From: Streptomyces sp. NBC_01288
Lineage (GTDB): Bacteria; Actinomycetota; Actinomycetes; Streptomycetales; Streptomycetaceae
Assembly: GCF_035982055.1 (NCBI RefSeq)
Contig: NZ_CP108427.1
Location: 1,178,001 to 1,242,000, forward strand
Direction: 5' to 3'
Length of the DNA: 64,000 nucleotides
The notes beneath the pieces are model-generated. The model did no database searches, was not told the origin of the DNA, and worked only from the letters and a program-made list of their open reading frames with translations. Below are positions 41,525 through 49,487 of this stretch, in pieces (within the stretch, counting starts at the first letter, position 1; each line of letters opens with the position of its first letter). Position numbers and translations under genes: made by a program.

Positions 41525-43765
41525 TCAGGAGGCGGGTTCGCCAGGGGCGGTCACGGTGTGAGATCTCGCGACTCGCCGCCTGAGCTCGCGGATGGTGTTC
41601 TGCCATTGCCAGGAATCACTGCCGCACCACTCTGCTTCATCATCCGCGTGCCAGGCCGCCAGTTCGTCCAGGCGAGCGATCACCGTGGAGATCTCGGTGT
41701 CGGGAATTCCGCTCCCGCCGTCGAGTCGCCCTTTCATACCGTGCAGTTGGTGAGCTGCACGGTAGTAGGACAGTTGGGTGTCGGTGAGCCTGCGCATGGC
41801 GTAGCCGCCGCACTTGCTGCACCAGTCGAAGTCGGTGCGCGCCATGAGGTCGGCGACCGTGAGGAGGTCGTCGCCGGCCACGACCGCGCGTTCGTGTGCG
41901 TGCCGGCACAGCGGCGAGTGGCCCTTGCCCTCGATCAGAGGGCTGGCGTTGGTGGTGTAGAGCTGGACTGCGGCCAAGGGTCCCAGAGGGAGGCCGCTGC
42001 CGCTTCGCCAACGGTCGCTGCCGGGCTGCCGGAAAGGTGCGAGGCTGAGGCGGTCCTCGGTGAGCAGGCCGTGCCATACGGCCACTGGCAGCCCGCCAGG
42101 CTGTCCGGCGTCCAGGCTTCGTAGGTCGTGCGCGCCGCGCGCCAGGGCGAGCAGGCGAAGATTCAGGTTCCGGTCTTCGGTGGCATACGTCTGGCGGAGG
42201 GTCCGGCGTGTGCCCTCGGCGAGACCCAGTCCTTCGCCGAAATTCGGATCGTGGACGTCCTGGCCGCGACCGGGCAGCTGGGCCTCACGCGCTTCCGGCT
42301 CGGGACTCTGTTCCAGCTCCTGCAGGCCGAGCACGCTTCCGGGCAGGTCACGGGCCCCTGCGATGAGGACGCCCAGCCACCCCTTGGCCAGCCGCTTCTC
42401 GATGCTGTCCGGAGGCAGTACTTCCGCTCCCCCGCTCGCAGAGAAGACAAGGTAGAGCTCGTCGGCAGCGGGCCCAAGTGTGTGCAGCGCACGGATGTGA
42501 TCGAGGGTGACCGGACGCCGGTCGAAGACCGGGGTGTCATCGAAGACACCCGGCCGGACGATGCCCGGCTGCCTTCCCGAACTGCGGTCAGGTTCGGGCA
42601 GATCCGGCGCCGCGGCGGCTGGACTGCACGGAAGGCTGCTCACCGGGCTCAGTAGCCGTTCGGCGACGAGATCAGGCACTTCCAGGGTGAGGACGCCGCT
42701 CCCCCAGTCGGCATCAACGGTCCACGTGAGCAGCACACCGAGCGTCCACGTATCCAGCCCGTCCAGGAAATCCCGGGCACCGTGACGCGGCATGGCGTCG
42801 GATGCTTCCGGCATCTGTGTCGTCAGCCGGCATCTCGGTGCCCGGTCGGCCGGCGTCGCTGCCGCCTGGGCCTGTTCCTCCCAGGAGGCGATCAGGCGCG
42901 CTGCCTCGGCTCGGGCCTCGTCGTAGCCCTTCCGATTGCTGCGAATGCCTCGCACGATGTCGTACGAGAGGTATGCACGCGTCCCCGGACCTTCCCAGGG
43001 CCGCTCGGCCGCGCTCTGCCACCGGTGCCACAGGTCCACCAGTGCCCTGGACACCCGGCTGTTGCCGCCGAGCACCGCGAAAGCTGGATCCGCGTGCGGA
43101 AGCTCGGGCACAGGGAGTGCCGTTGCGGCAGCAGCCACGACAAGCTCCTCCGGGTCTACAAACCGCGCCGCCTGAGACCGAAGCGGCTCCAGGTACCGCG
43201 TCTTGACCGTCAGTGACGGCTTCGCCCACTCCTCCAGCCATGGAAAGTGAGCAAGGGTGGCCTGTGCCCGATGCAGACTCCGTCCCGCGCCGCGCCAGTG
43301 GGCAAAGATCAGACCGCGCAGCTCCTCTGCATCCTCACGTGCCTCCCACCGCGATATGCCGCCTTCCACCTCCTCCTCGTCATCATCGGGGTCGACATCC
43401 TGTTCAGTGCGAAGGAGTTCGGCGGCTTCCCGTGCCTCGCGGTCGGACCAGTGTTCCTCCTCGTCCGGCTTCACGTAGGACTGCAACTGGTACAACAACC
43501 CCGTTCCGCCAAGAGCCCCGAAGAACATACCCAGCCCGGTACCCGGCCGGCCCCAGACACCCCATGCCGCGCATCGCGAACACAGCCGCCGCAACATCGC
43601 CGTCTCCAGCGGCACGTCGGTAGTCCTCACATCGGACGTGCGCAACTGTCCGCATCGCCTCGACACGTGCAGATTGGCCGCCTTGCTCCTGGCCGAATAC
43701 ACAGTGACCAACGAGCCCTCGAACGGCCCGAGCGGAACGTCAGCCAACGACAGCTCGATACCCAC
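41525..43765 (-). CDS. Uncharacterised 746-aa protein with two zinc-ribbon-like motifs
   Basis: I do not recognise this protein. The GTG at 43765, just after GGGGGA, is the best start; a TTG at 43849 is possible. Two similar cysteine/histidine motifs mark its ends. Near the N-terminus is HVSRRCGQL, about 22 residues, then LCSRCAAWGVW. Near the C-terminus is LCRHAHERAVV, about 20 residues, then WCSKCGGYAMRRL. Each could form one zinc site. Between them lie a short hydrophobic stretch (GMFFGALGGTGLLYQL), an acidic segment (DVDPDDDEEEVEGG) and a long mostly helical region. Codon use is normal for the host. It stands alone between the IS3 element and a non-coding stretch. A nucleic-acid or defence role is only a guess. 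Confidence 0.7.
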   Translation of the reverse strand: MGIELSLADVPLGPFEGSLVTVYSARSKAANLHVSRRCGQLRTSDVRTTDVPLETAMLRRLCSRCAAWGVWGRPGTGLGMFFGALGGTGLLYQLQSYVKPDEEEHWSDREAREAAELLRTEQDVDPDDDEEEVEGGISRWEAREDAEELRGLIFAHWRGAGRSLHRAQATLAHFPWLEEWAKPSLTVKTRYLEPLRSQAARFVDPEELVVAAAATALPVPELPHADPAFAVLGGNSRVSRALVDLWHRWQSAAERPWEGPGTRAYLSYDIVRGIRSNRKGYDEARAEAARLIASWEEQAQAAATPADRAPRCRLTTQMPEASDAMPRHGARDFLDGLDTWTLGVLLTWTVDADWGSGVLTLEVPDLVAERLLSPVSSLPCSPAAAAPDLPEPDRSSGRQPGIVRPGVFDDTPVFDRRPVTLDHIRALHTLGPAADELYLVFSASGGAEVLPPDSIEKRLAKGWLGVLIAGARDLPGSVLGLQELEQSPEPEAREAQLPGRGQDVHDPNFGEGLGLAEGTRRTLRQTYATEDRNLNLRLLALARGAHDLRSLDAGQPGGLPVAVWHGLLTEDRLSLAPFRQPGSDRWRSGSGLPLGPLAAVQLYTTNASPLIEGKGHSPLCRHAHERAVVAGDDLLTVADLMARTDFDWCSKCGGYAMRRLTDTQLSYYRAAHQLHGMKGRLDGGSGIPDTEISTVIARLDELAAWHADDEAEWCGSDSWQWQNTIRELRRRVARSHTVTAPGEPAS

Positions 43766-43928
43766 AAGTCCCCCCGACTCTGCTCCTCGACAACGCGAAC
43801 CCCGCAACAGCGCTACCCCTTCCAGGCACCAGAACGGCGCCTCGTCCAATCTTTGAAGGACGCCGATTCATCACTTGCATGCTCTTCATCAACACCGACA
43901 CCGCGAGGCCACCGCGTGCACCATGCAC

Positions 43929-43950
43929 TGGTCCCCAGCTCTGGTCCCCA
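43929..43950 (+). repeat. Paired TGGTCCCCA repeat, copy 3
   Basis: Two TGGTCCCCA nonamers are separated by GCTC. The layout is identical to the copy at 39882 apart from the spacer. A related GGTCCCCA octamer occurs once at 44323. Confidence 0.6.
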
Positions 43951-43988
43951 GACCGGCCAGGCGCTTTCTCCCTCACTCCCGCGCGCAC

Positions 43989-44012
43989 GCAGGCAGGCAG
44001 GCAGGCAGGCAG
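43989..44012 (+). repeat. Tetranucleotide microsatellite (GCAG)6
   Basis: Six perfect GCAG units run in tandem. Such pure tetranucleotide runs are uncommon in high-GC actinobacterial DNA and can change length by slippage. No gene is convincingly affected here. Confidence 0.85.
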
Positions 44013-44120
44013 ACATCGTCTGGCAGGAGCTGACCTCACCAGCGACGCGCTGAAGATGCCCCACCGCAGACAAGGAGATCGCAATGTCCGTCAACGAACG
44101 CAGACAATGATCAGGAGAAG

Positions 44121-44251
44121 CGCCGGTTTGGCCAACCGGCGATCCCGTGTTATGGACATCGGGCATAGCCACCAACAGGGATGCCCACGTGACGGATACA
44201 ACAGGCGCCCCCCGAGCACTTGCCAGCAGGTTCGCACCTGCCGAGGGCGCC
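44121..44251. other. Cluster of three consecutive stem-loops
   Basis: Hairpin 1 is CGCCGGTT/AACCGGCG (44121-44141). Hairpin 2 is GGGCAT/ATGCCC (44161-44186). Hairpin 3 is a compound stem: outer GGCGCCC/GGGCGCC (44204-44210 with 44245-44251) enclosing GCAGGT-TCGC-ACCTGC (44226-44241). No gene overlaps them. They could be a structured RNA, an attenuator or remnants of element ends. Confidence 0.3.
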
Positions 44252-44724
44252 CAGTCTCCGCTCGCATCCGAGGGACGTTTCTGATCACAGCAGCAAGTCA
44301 CGCGCAGGAGACCCGCCGGGCCGGTCCCCAAAGAGGGCACAGAGGGTCGGCGAAAACTGAACGTTGAAGCGGAACTCCACCACGTCGACGGCTCACCGAC
44401 TGCCAATCTCCTCCTACACCAGAACGCGGCCCTCGACTGCCGCCACCGCGACAGAGCAGGCGCCTTCTAAGCACCCGATCTGATCCACTGCTTGGCAGGT
44501 GGCTCCAGCAGAAGAATCCGGCACACGATCTGCCGCCGCAATTGGAGCCAACCCACCGCGCTTTCCGAGTCACAGATCCGAAAGATCGCTAACCTCCGCC
44601 ATCAAGTGGATTGCCACTCGCCCACCTTATGGCTCCTGACCGACCACAAGGCGCCCCATTACAAAGCTCACCCGCACCAACAAAAGGCGGCAACTCAAAG
44701 ACGCTGACAGTCCACTCTGCACTC

Positions 44725-45162
44725 ATGGCAAGGAACTGCGCCGTCCTCGCCGACATCTCCGGCTACTACACCACCAGCACCACCGGCCAGAAATTCCACA
44801 CCATCAACCCCACCCGCCTCGTCGACACCCGCAGCGGCATCGGCGGATCCACCAGCCCCGTCGCCGCCAACAGCACCTACACCCTCAACAGCAGCACCAC
44901 CCAGCACGTCACCACGGCAACCACACCCACCATCGCCGCCATGATCACCATCACCGGCCCCACAGCCGGCGGCAACGCCACCGTCTACCCCACCAGCACC
45001 GGCAAACCCGCCACCAGCAACATCAACTGGGGCACCGGCGACACCCTCGCCAACCTCACCCTCACCCCCACCCTCACCGACACCAGCGGATCCATCACCC
45101 TCTACAACGACAGCACCGGCACCACCGACCTCGTCATCGACTCCAGCGGCTACTACACCTGA
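44725..45162 (+). pseudogene. Fragment of a secreted repeat protein (amidase/hydrolase-associated TRLVDTR-type domain)
   Basis: This 145-codon open frame encodes the end of one and all of a second copy of a beta-rich domain seen at the C-terminus of actinobacterial exported hydrolases. It reads ISGYYTT, FHTINPTRLVDTRSGIGG, NATVYPTSTGKPATSNINW, TLYNDSTGTTDLVIDSSGYYT. It lacks a signal peptide, catalytic domain and ribosome binding site. Upstream the same frame turns to unrelated sequence, so it appears to be a 5'-truncated remnant. A good terminator follows at 45182, supporting this as the true 3' end of a former gene. Confidence 0.6.
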
Positions 45163-45181
45163 CACACCCACCGCAATGAAC

Positions 45182-45222
45182 CCGAAGGGCCGGCCCCACA
45201 ACAACGCGAGCCGGCCCTTCGG
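45182..45222 (+). terminator. Intrinsic terminator
   Basis: A perfect 13-bp stem (CCGAAGGGCCGGC at 45182-45194, complement 45210-45222) with a 15-base loop lies 20 bases after the stop of the repeat-protein fragment. Confidence 0.8.
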
Positions 45223-45627
45223 CACTCCACCAACAGATGACAGTCCAAACGCCGACCCCGTCAGCCCAAACGGACCCAACACACCGCTCACCCAGGTCCG
45301 TACGAACTTCATCTCATCAGGCACGACTGCAATGCATGCGGTGCCCGATGACACGGACTCGACATGCATGGAAGATGGCGCAAGGGATCGGTATCGCGCG
45401 CATACCCGCGCGCCCACTTCAACCACCGTCGTGCTGATTCCAGGGCTACTCACTCAGGTCCCCGTCCAGTTCAGCAAGCGGAGCCAGAGAACTCCCACGT
45501 GATGCCGTGAAGCCATCAGTCAGAACCACCCGCCGGCACCCCGACGCCTCCACGGCCATCTGAACAACAACAGCCAGCTGTCGCGATCGCGACGCGCCGA
45601 CGCGCAATTGCTGCGGTCAACGATTTT
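45223..45627. other. Non-coding stretch left of the CRISPR remnant
   Basis: No gene is supported in these 405 bases. There is no cas gene, no AT-rich leader-like block and no family sequence in any frame. Confidence 0.5.
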
Positions 45628-45737
45628 GGGTCGTGCGGGAACAGAGCGGACGCGAATCGGCGGCAGACAGCGGGCGCATGCCCCGGAACTCCGTAAGAGC
45701 AGACCGCTGAAAACGCCACCCCGACGACACCGGCTCC

Positions 45738-46072
45738 GGAAAACCTCCGCGGAAGCGGAGCGGAACTCGCGATTGCCTGTGCGGCGGTGCGCGGGTTCGG
45801 GACACCTCCGCGAGAGCGGAGCGGACGGGGCAGTACGAGAGACCGCCTGCTCTCGTACTGGAACACCTCCGCGAGAGCGGAGCGGACTTGAGGACGACGA
45901 CCTTGCTGGTGGCTCCGTCCGGAACACCTCCGCGAGAGCGGAGCGGACAGCCCCGACCCGTCCGACCTGGGCACCGCCGGTGGAACACCTCCGCGCGAGC
46001 GGAGGTGTTCCGGTGACGTGATCGAGCCCGCGGCCGGTGCGGGAGTCAGCTCCGCGCGAGCGGAGGTGTTCC
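45738..46072. CRISPR. Cas-less type I-E-like CRISPR remnant: two opposite arrays fused at a hybrid repeat
   Basis: Repeats are 28 bases and spacers 33 bases (61-base period). On the minus strand, repeats ending CGCGGAGGTGTTCC lie at 45921-45948, 45860-45887 and 45799-45826 (one mismatch), with a more diverged one at 45738-45765. Two strongly decayed repeats remain near 45682 and 45628. On the plus strand a repeat ending AGCGGAGGTGTTCC lies at 46045-46072. In between, 45982-46011 is a hybrid: GGAACACCTCCGC, GCGA, then the exact complement of those 13 bases. It serves as the end repeat of both arrays. The decay pattern puts the old end of the minus array at the left. No cas genes and no leader are present. 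Confidence 0.85.
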
Positions 46073-46407
46073 GGTACAGCAGTAACATCGCCTGACCAGG
46101 GACGCAATGCGTCTGACGCCCCATCAGAACGAGCGTCACGAGCGTCGTTTCAGCGTCAAGATATCGCCCGTAACGCCCATACTACACATACCGCACACGC
46201 ACAAAACAGCAGGTCAGGACACCTTTGCCACCGGCTCAAGGATCGCAACACACTCCACATGGTGCGCCATCGGAACGATGTCGGCCTGGACGGGTCACGA
46301 AAAAGCCCAGGTCAGAGGCGATTTATCCGCTCACTGCCCCGCGTGCGGGAGCCCAGAGCGTCAAACGAGCGTCACAACCAACAATCCATCCCCGCGCAGA
46401 GCGAACT
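46073..46407. other. Non-coding stretch right of the CRISPR remnant
   Basis: No gene is supported in these 335 bases. Several scattered AGCGTCA/GCGTCAC motifs occur, but no clear array, leader or terminator. Confidence 0.4.
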
Positions 46408-46752
46408 GTCGGGCGAGGTCTCCGACGACCTCGCGCTGTACCGGGAGAAGTTCCGACGGCGCCTGCCGGAATCTCTGGACGAGCTGCACGGCCCGTCCCA
46501 AGGGATCGGGGATCGCTGCACCTGGCCTGGTCCGGGATGACCTCATACGACCTGGGCAAGCCCCGCCAGCGCATGGGCCTGTACCGCACCGTCCTGCACG
46601 AGGGTCTGCGCGACGGCCTTCCCCACTACGTCAACCACGACCTACTTCTCCAGCTGTGGCCGGTACTGCGCACCCTGGTCGGCCGCACCGTGCGCACCGT
46701 ATGGGAGGACGCCTTCCCCCAGCTCGACTCCCTCACCCGGGCAGCCGCGTGA
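46408..46752 (+). pseudogene. Frameshifted conserved protein, partner of an AbiEii-type nucleotidyltransferase
   Basis: Family-like sequence runs VSDDLALYREKFRRRLPESL and DELHGPSQG in one frame. Near 46500-46520 it jumps to another frame: LHLAWSGMTSYDLGKPRQRM, YRTVLHEGLRDGLPHYVNHD, WPVLRTLVGRTVRTVWEDAF. A small insertion or deletion therefore broke the gene, and no good start remains. I recall this type of small protein directly upstream of AbiEii/AbiGii-family nucleotidyltransferases in actinobacteria. The next reading frame, which overlaps this stop, fits that. Confidence 0.55.
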
Positions 46753-46890
46753 CGGAAATGCCGGAGTGCGGCTGGAAGGAGAAGGTGCTCGGGACCAAGG
46801 TCAGGGCCCTCACCGACCGCGGAGCGCCCCGCGATCTGATCGACGTGTTCGCAGCCTCCTGCGGCTGCTTCCAGCACGAGGACACGCATG
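46749..46890 (+). pseudogene. Remnant of an AbiEii/AbiGii-family nucleotidyltransferase
   Basis: From GTG at 46749 (overlapping the preceding stop) the frame reads KEKVLGTKVRALTDRGAPRD, LIDVFAAS. This matches the conserved helix of AbiEii-like nucleotidyltransferases (KxxALxxRxxxRDLxD). The nucleotidyltransferase core with its GG/GS and DxD motifs is missing, and the similarity stops near 46890, just before RHS-type sequence begins. It is a deletion remnant of a toxin-antitoxin or abortive-infection type pair. Confidence 0.5.
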
Positions 46891-46926
46891 TAGGGTCTCA
46901 AATTTCGTGTCGGATTCTCATGTCTG

Positions 46927-47670
46927 ATGTCGGATCGACGTCGGATCCTCGCCGACATCCACGGCGATGTCACCGTGGAACTCCCCCTGGACACCAGCCA
47001 GACCCTGACCGCACTCGCCTACGACGAGTACGGCACTCCCCAGGGCGACACCACGGCCAACCGCTACGGCTGGCTCGGCGAAAAGCAGCGCTCCAGCGAA
47101 ACGGTCACCGGCGCCACCCTCATGGGCGTGCGCCTCTACGACCCCGCCACCGGACGCTTCCTGTCCATCGACCCCGTACCTGGCGGCTCGGCCAACGCCT
47201 ATGAGTACTGCGGCGGCGACCCGATCAACCGCTACGACCTCGACGGCAGGTTCTGGGGCTTCCACGTCAGCGTCGGCGCGAAGCTGGCGTGGCACTACGG
47301 AAAGCGCTTCTACCGGGCCGCCAACCGGTGGAACAACCGCCAGGAGGCGCGCATTGTCGGCGTCGGCCTGGCCTACGTCGGGTCCCGCTACCTCGGCTAC
47401 CGATGCCGGTACCGCTACGGTATGCGCGTGTGCACCGGCGGCTACGGTCTCCACGCCCGCGGAGGAACCACGCTCGGTACGACGTACTTCACCTGGAACA
47501 ACAGCTACTACACGTCCAAACCCCGGATCCGGCACGAAAACAAACACAAAAAGCAGTGGATGAAATACGGATGGCGCTTCGCCTACATATACATGCGGGC
47601 AGGGCGAAACGCATGCCACAACAAGTGGGAGCGTCGCGCGAACTGGACGGACGGCGGCTATCCATGCTGA
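46927..47670 (+). CDS. Orphan RHS C-terminal module with HExxH-type toxin tip
   Basis: This is a 247-aa reading frame that starts inside an RHS protein: [20 protein letters not shown], then the RHS-core end [21 protein letters not shown] and [18 protein letters not shown] at about residues 62-105. The long repeat region, signal peptide and full core are missing, so it is a displaced C-terminal tip. The remaining 140 residues form a basic, aromatic-rich domain containing HENKH at 203-207, an HExxH motif, within [17 protein letters not shown]. This suggests a metallopeptidase-like toxin. The start codon at 46927 has no good ribosome binding site. Its stop overlaps the next gene by seven bases. 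It may be a silent cassette that can recombine onto a full RHS gene. Confidence 0.7.
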   Translation: MSDRRRILADIHGDVTVELPLDTSQTLTALAYDEYGTPQGDTTANRYGWLGEKQRSSETVTGATLMGVRLYDPATGRFLSIDPVPGGSANAYEYCGGDPINRYDLDGRFWGFHVSVGAKLAWHYGKRFYRAANRWNNRQEARIVGVGLAYVGSRYLGYRCRYRYGMRVCTGGYGLHARGGTTLGTTYFTWNNSYYTSKPRIRHENKHKKQWMKYGWRFAYIYMRAGRNACHNKWERRANWTDGGYPC

Positions 47671-48194
47671 GCCAACCTCGAAGAGTACCCGTGTGGCCCT
47701 TCGCGGTGGGGGGCTCGGTACTCGTACTGGCCGTCCTCGTGGCCGCGGGTACCTGGGTGTACGGCGCCTACAGCATGTCCGACCCGGCCACGATCATCCT
47801 GACCGGCATACGGATCGACGACTCCCGCATCTCAGTCAAGATGCCCACCTGCCCAACGGACAAGGTGGGAACGGTCGAGGTATACAACAGCGACTCCGAA
47901 AAGCTGCTCTGGCGGGCGAGCGGCCCGAAGACTCCCGAAGGAAGGCGCGGTGCGGTCACCTTGTGGAAGGCGGACGATTTCCTGAAGGCGAGTCCAGGAA
48001 CACAGCCCAGGACCTTGCCGACCAACCTCGACATCTCCGTCACCTTCCCCGGAGCCGATGACGGCACCGGGGATGTGTTCAACATCCGCAAGATCAAAGC
48101 CGCCCATATACCCGACGGCCAGTACTGGACCCGCGACGGTGCCAGAACCGCCACGCAGATCGACGCACAGCTCAAATGCCACAGCGACGGATGA
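47664..48194 (+). CDS. Membrane-anchored protein, candidate immunity to the RHS tip
   Basis: This 176-aa protein has one N-terminal transmembrane segment ([24 protein letters not shown]) and an outer domain of about 140 residues. That domain contains [20 protein letters not shown] and [15 protein letters not shown], with two cysteines (in PTCPT and LKCHS) that could pair. I do not recognise the family. The ATG at 47664 overlaps the RHS-tip stop by seven bases, so the two are translationally coupled. That is the normal arrangement of polymorphic toxin and immunity genes. An extracytoplasmic immunity protein would fit a toxin arriving from outside. This role is inferred from position only. Confidence 0.65.
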   Translation: MLSQPRRVPVWPFAVGGSVLVLAVLVAAGTWVYGAYSMSDPATIILTGIRIDDSRISVKMPTCPTDKVGTVEVYNSDSEKLLWRASGPKTPEGRRGAVTLWKADDFLKASPGTQPRTLPTNLDISVTFPGADDGTGDVFNIRKIKAAHIPDGQYWTRDGARTATQIDAQLKCHSDG

Positions 48195-48593
48195 GGAGGA
48201 CCTCGTAGACAACAACTGCTGGGCGGGACAGCAACTCTGATCCGCTCGAACCGAGAGGGTGCCGTGCCATGGTGCGGCACCCTCTGCCGGTCGCGGCTGA
48301 CCTTCACGATGGCAGATCTTCGAAGAATTGACATCGCAATGAGACGGCTCACTGCCGACACTCCGTGAGACACCGCGCGAAGTCGCAGGTCACAAGAGCG
48401 CCGTAAGACATGGACGATGAATCCCTACAACCTTCTGTAGGTTCTCAAAAACCGCGCCATATTCTCCGTGCTGACTGCATATCAGCACCACTTATGGCGT
48501 CGTGCTGAGATCCACAGTTCAGCGGACTCACTCGTCGACTGGAGCCCGCCACGGTTTCGCCACACCCAGCGCACCGCCACCCGCCTGGAACAG
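48195..48593. other. Non-coding stretch before the first IS5-family copy
   Basis: Apart from the terminator at 48254 nothing is supported in these 400 bases. No ORF shows family sequence. Confidence 0.5.
48254..48285 (+). terminator. Intrinsic terminator after the candidate immunity gene
   Basis: An 11-bp perfect stem (AGAGGGTGCCG at 48254-48264, complement 48275-48285) with a 10-base loop lies 59 bases after the stop. Confidence 0.75.
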
Positions 48594-48647
48594 TGAGCTT
48601 CTTCGAGTTGGCCACCGATCAGGTGACAGTCCACGCACCGCAACGAG

Positions 48648-48709
48648 CGAGGCCCCCGAGCTGTTGATCGAGATGTCTGACGTCTCAACCACTCTGCTCG
48701 GGGGCCTCG
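48648..48709 (+). promoter_or_regulatory. Start-sequestering stem upstream of the IS5 transposase
   Basis: A 14-bp perfect stem (CGAGGCCCCCGAGC at 48648-48661, complement 48696-48709) ends exactly one base before the TTG start. Its right arm contains the only ribosome-binding-like run (GGGGG). The loop holds a smaller inverted repeat around GAGATGTCTGACGTCTC. Readthrough transcripts would therefore hide the start. The same structure is present, with a base change, in copy 2. Confidence 0.55.
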
Positions 48710-49459
48710 TTGGTCATCTATCCTGCCGCACTCGACCTGCCCCATGCGCTCGTGGAGTGGGTCACCATGCTCATCGTCACCCGGGAGGGTGACCGGCGCT
48801 GCAAGCTCCGCCCGTCCCAGCGCGCGATGGTGGCACTGGTGTACCTGCACGAACACACGACCCTGGCGAAGATCGCTGCCGGGTTCGGGATCAGCGAGTC
48901 CACCGCCCACGCCTACACCAGCACGGTCATCCGCCTGCTCGCCGACCGTGCACCGGGCCTGCTGAAAGTCCTGCGCGAAGCCGATGCGGACTTCGTCCTG
49001 CTGGACGGCACGCTCGCCGAGTGCGACCGGGTCGGCGACGGACGGGCCGACTATTCCCACAAACACCGCCGGCACGGGGTGAACGTGCAGGTGGTCACCG
49101 ACCCGGGCGGCCGGCTGCTGTGGCTCTCACCCGCACTGCCGGGCCGATCTCACGACCTGACCGCTGCCCGCACCCACCGGATCATCCGCATCTGCGAGCG
49201 CCAGGGCGTCCCCATCCTGGCCGACCTCGCCTACCAGGGCGGCGGCCCCTGGGTGAGCACCGGCATCAAACGCAAGCCCCTGCAGGAACTCACCCTCACC
49301 GAGAAGACCCTCAACCGCGCGCTGTCCGCGGCCCGGGCACCGGTCGAACGCGGCGTCGCACGCCTGAAGTCCTGGCAGATCTTCCGCAGATCCCGATGCA
49401 GCCCCAACCGCATGACGTCAATCGCCAAAGCCATCCTCACCCTGGAGCGGCAACGCTGA
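48710..49459 (+). CDS. IS5-family transposase (DDE_Tnp_4 type), copy 1
   Basis: This is a 249-aa transposase. The N-terminal helix-turn-helix is [20 protein letters not shown]. The DDE nuclease core has first Asp in [13 protein letters not shown], second Asp in [14 protein letters not shown] and [12 protein letters not shown], and the Glu in [13 protein letters not shown]. The reading frame is intact. The TTG start is just 3' of the regulatory stem. It differs from copy 2 at residue 47 (His here, Arg there). Confidence 0.9.
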   Translation: MVIYPAALDLPHALVEWVTMLIVTREGDRRCKLRPSQRAMVALVYLHEHTTLAKIAAGFGISESTAHAYTSTVIRLLADRAPGLLKVLREADADFVLLDGTLAECDRVGDGRADYSHKHRRHGVNVQVVTDPGGRLLWLSPALPGRSHDLTAARTHRIIRICERQGVPILADLAYQGGGPWVSTGIKRKPLQELTLTEKTLNRALSAARAPVERGVARLKSWQIFRRSRCSPNRMTSIAKAILTLERQR

Positions 49460-49487
49460 AGAAGCTCACTGATGCCCGGGCTGGGCC

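Larger units (their letters stand above)
43766..44724. other. Long non-coding stretch with repeats and hairpins
   Basis: About 960 bases contain no supported gene; ORFs in both directions show no family sequence and poor codon bias. The stretch does hold a TGGTCCCCA pair (43929), a (GCAG)6 microsatellite (43989) and three consecutive stem-loops (44121-44251). It is AT-richer than the chromosomal part and looks like degraded accessory DNA. Confidence 0.5.
48594..49468 (+). mobile_element. IS5-family insertion sequence, copy 1
   Basis: This is an 875-bp element with terminal inverted repeats TGAGCTTCTTC (48594-48604) and GAAGAAGCTCA (49458-49468). The same ends and length occur in the inverted second copy at 55045-55919. 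Flanks are CAG on the left and CTG on the right, so no direct target duplication is visible. It carries one transposase gene preceded by a long regulatory stem. With copy 2 it brackets the terpenoid cassette. Confidence 0.88.

Noticed and set aside
43813..44406. A 197-codon minus-strand frame
   Set aside because: It is Ser/Trp/Arg-rich, crosses the GCAG microsatellite and hairpins, lacks a ribosome binding site and matches no family.
45223..46407. Cas genes beside the CRISPR remnant
   Set aside because: Neither flank has an open frame with Cas motifs; the neighbours are a repeat-protein fragment and an AbiEii-type fossil.
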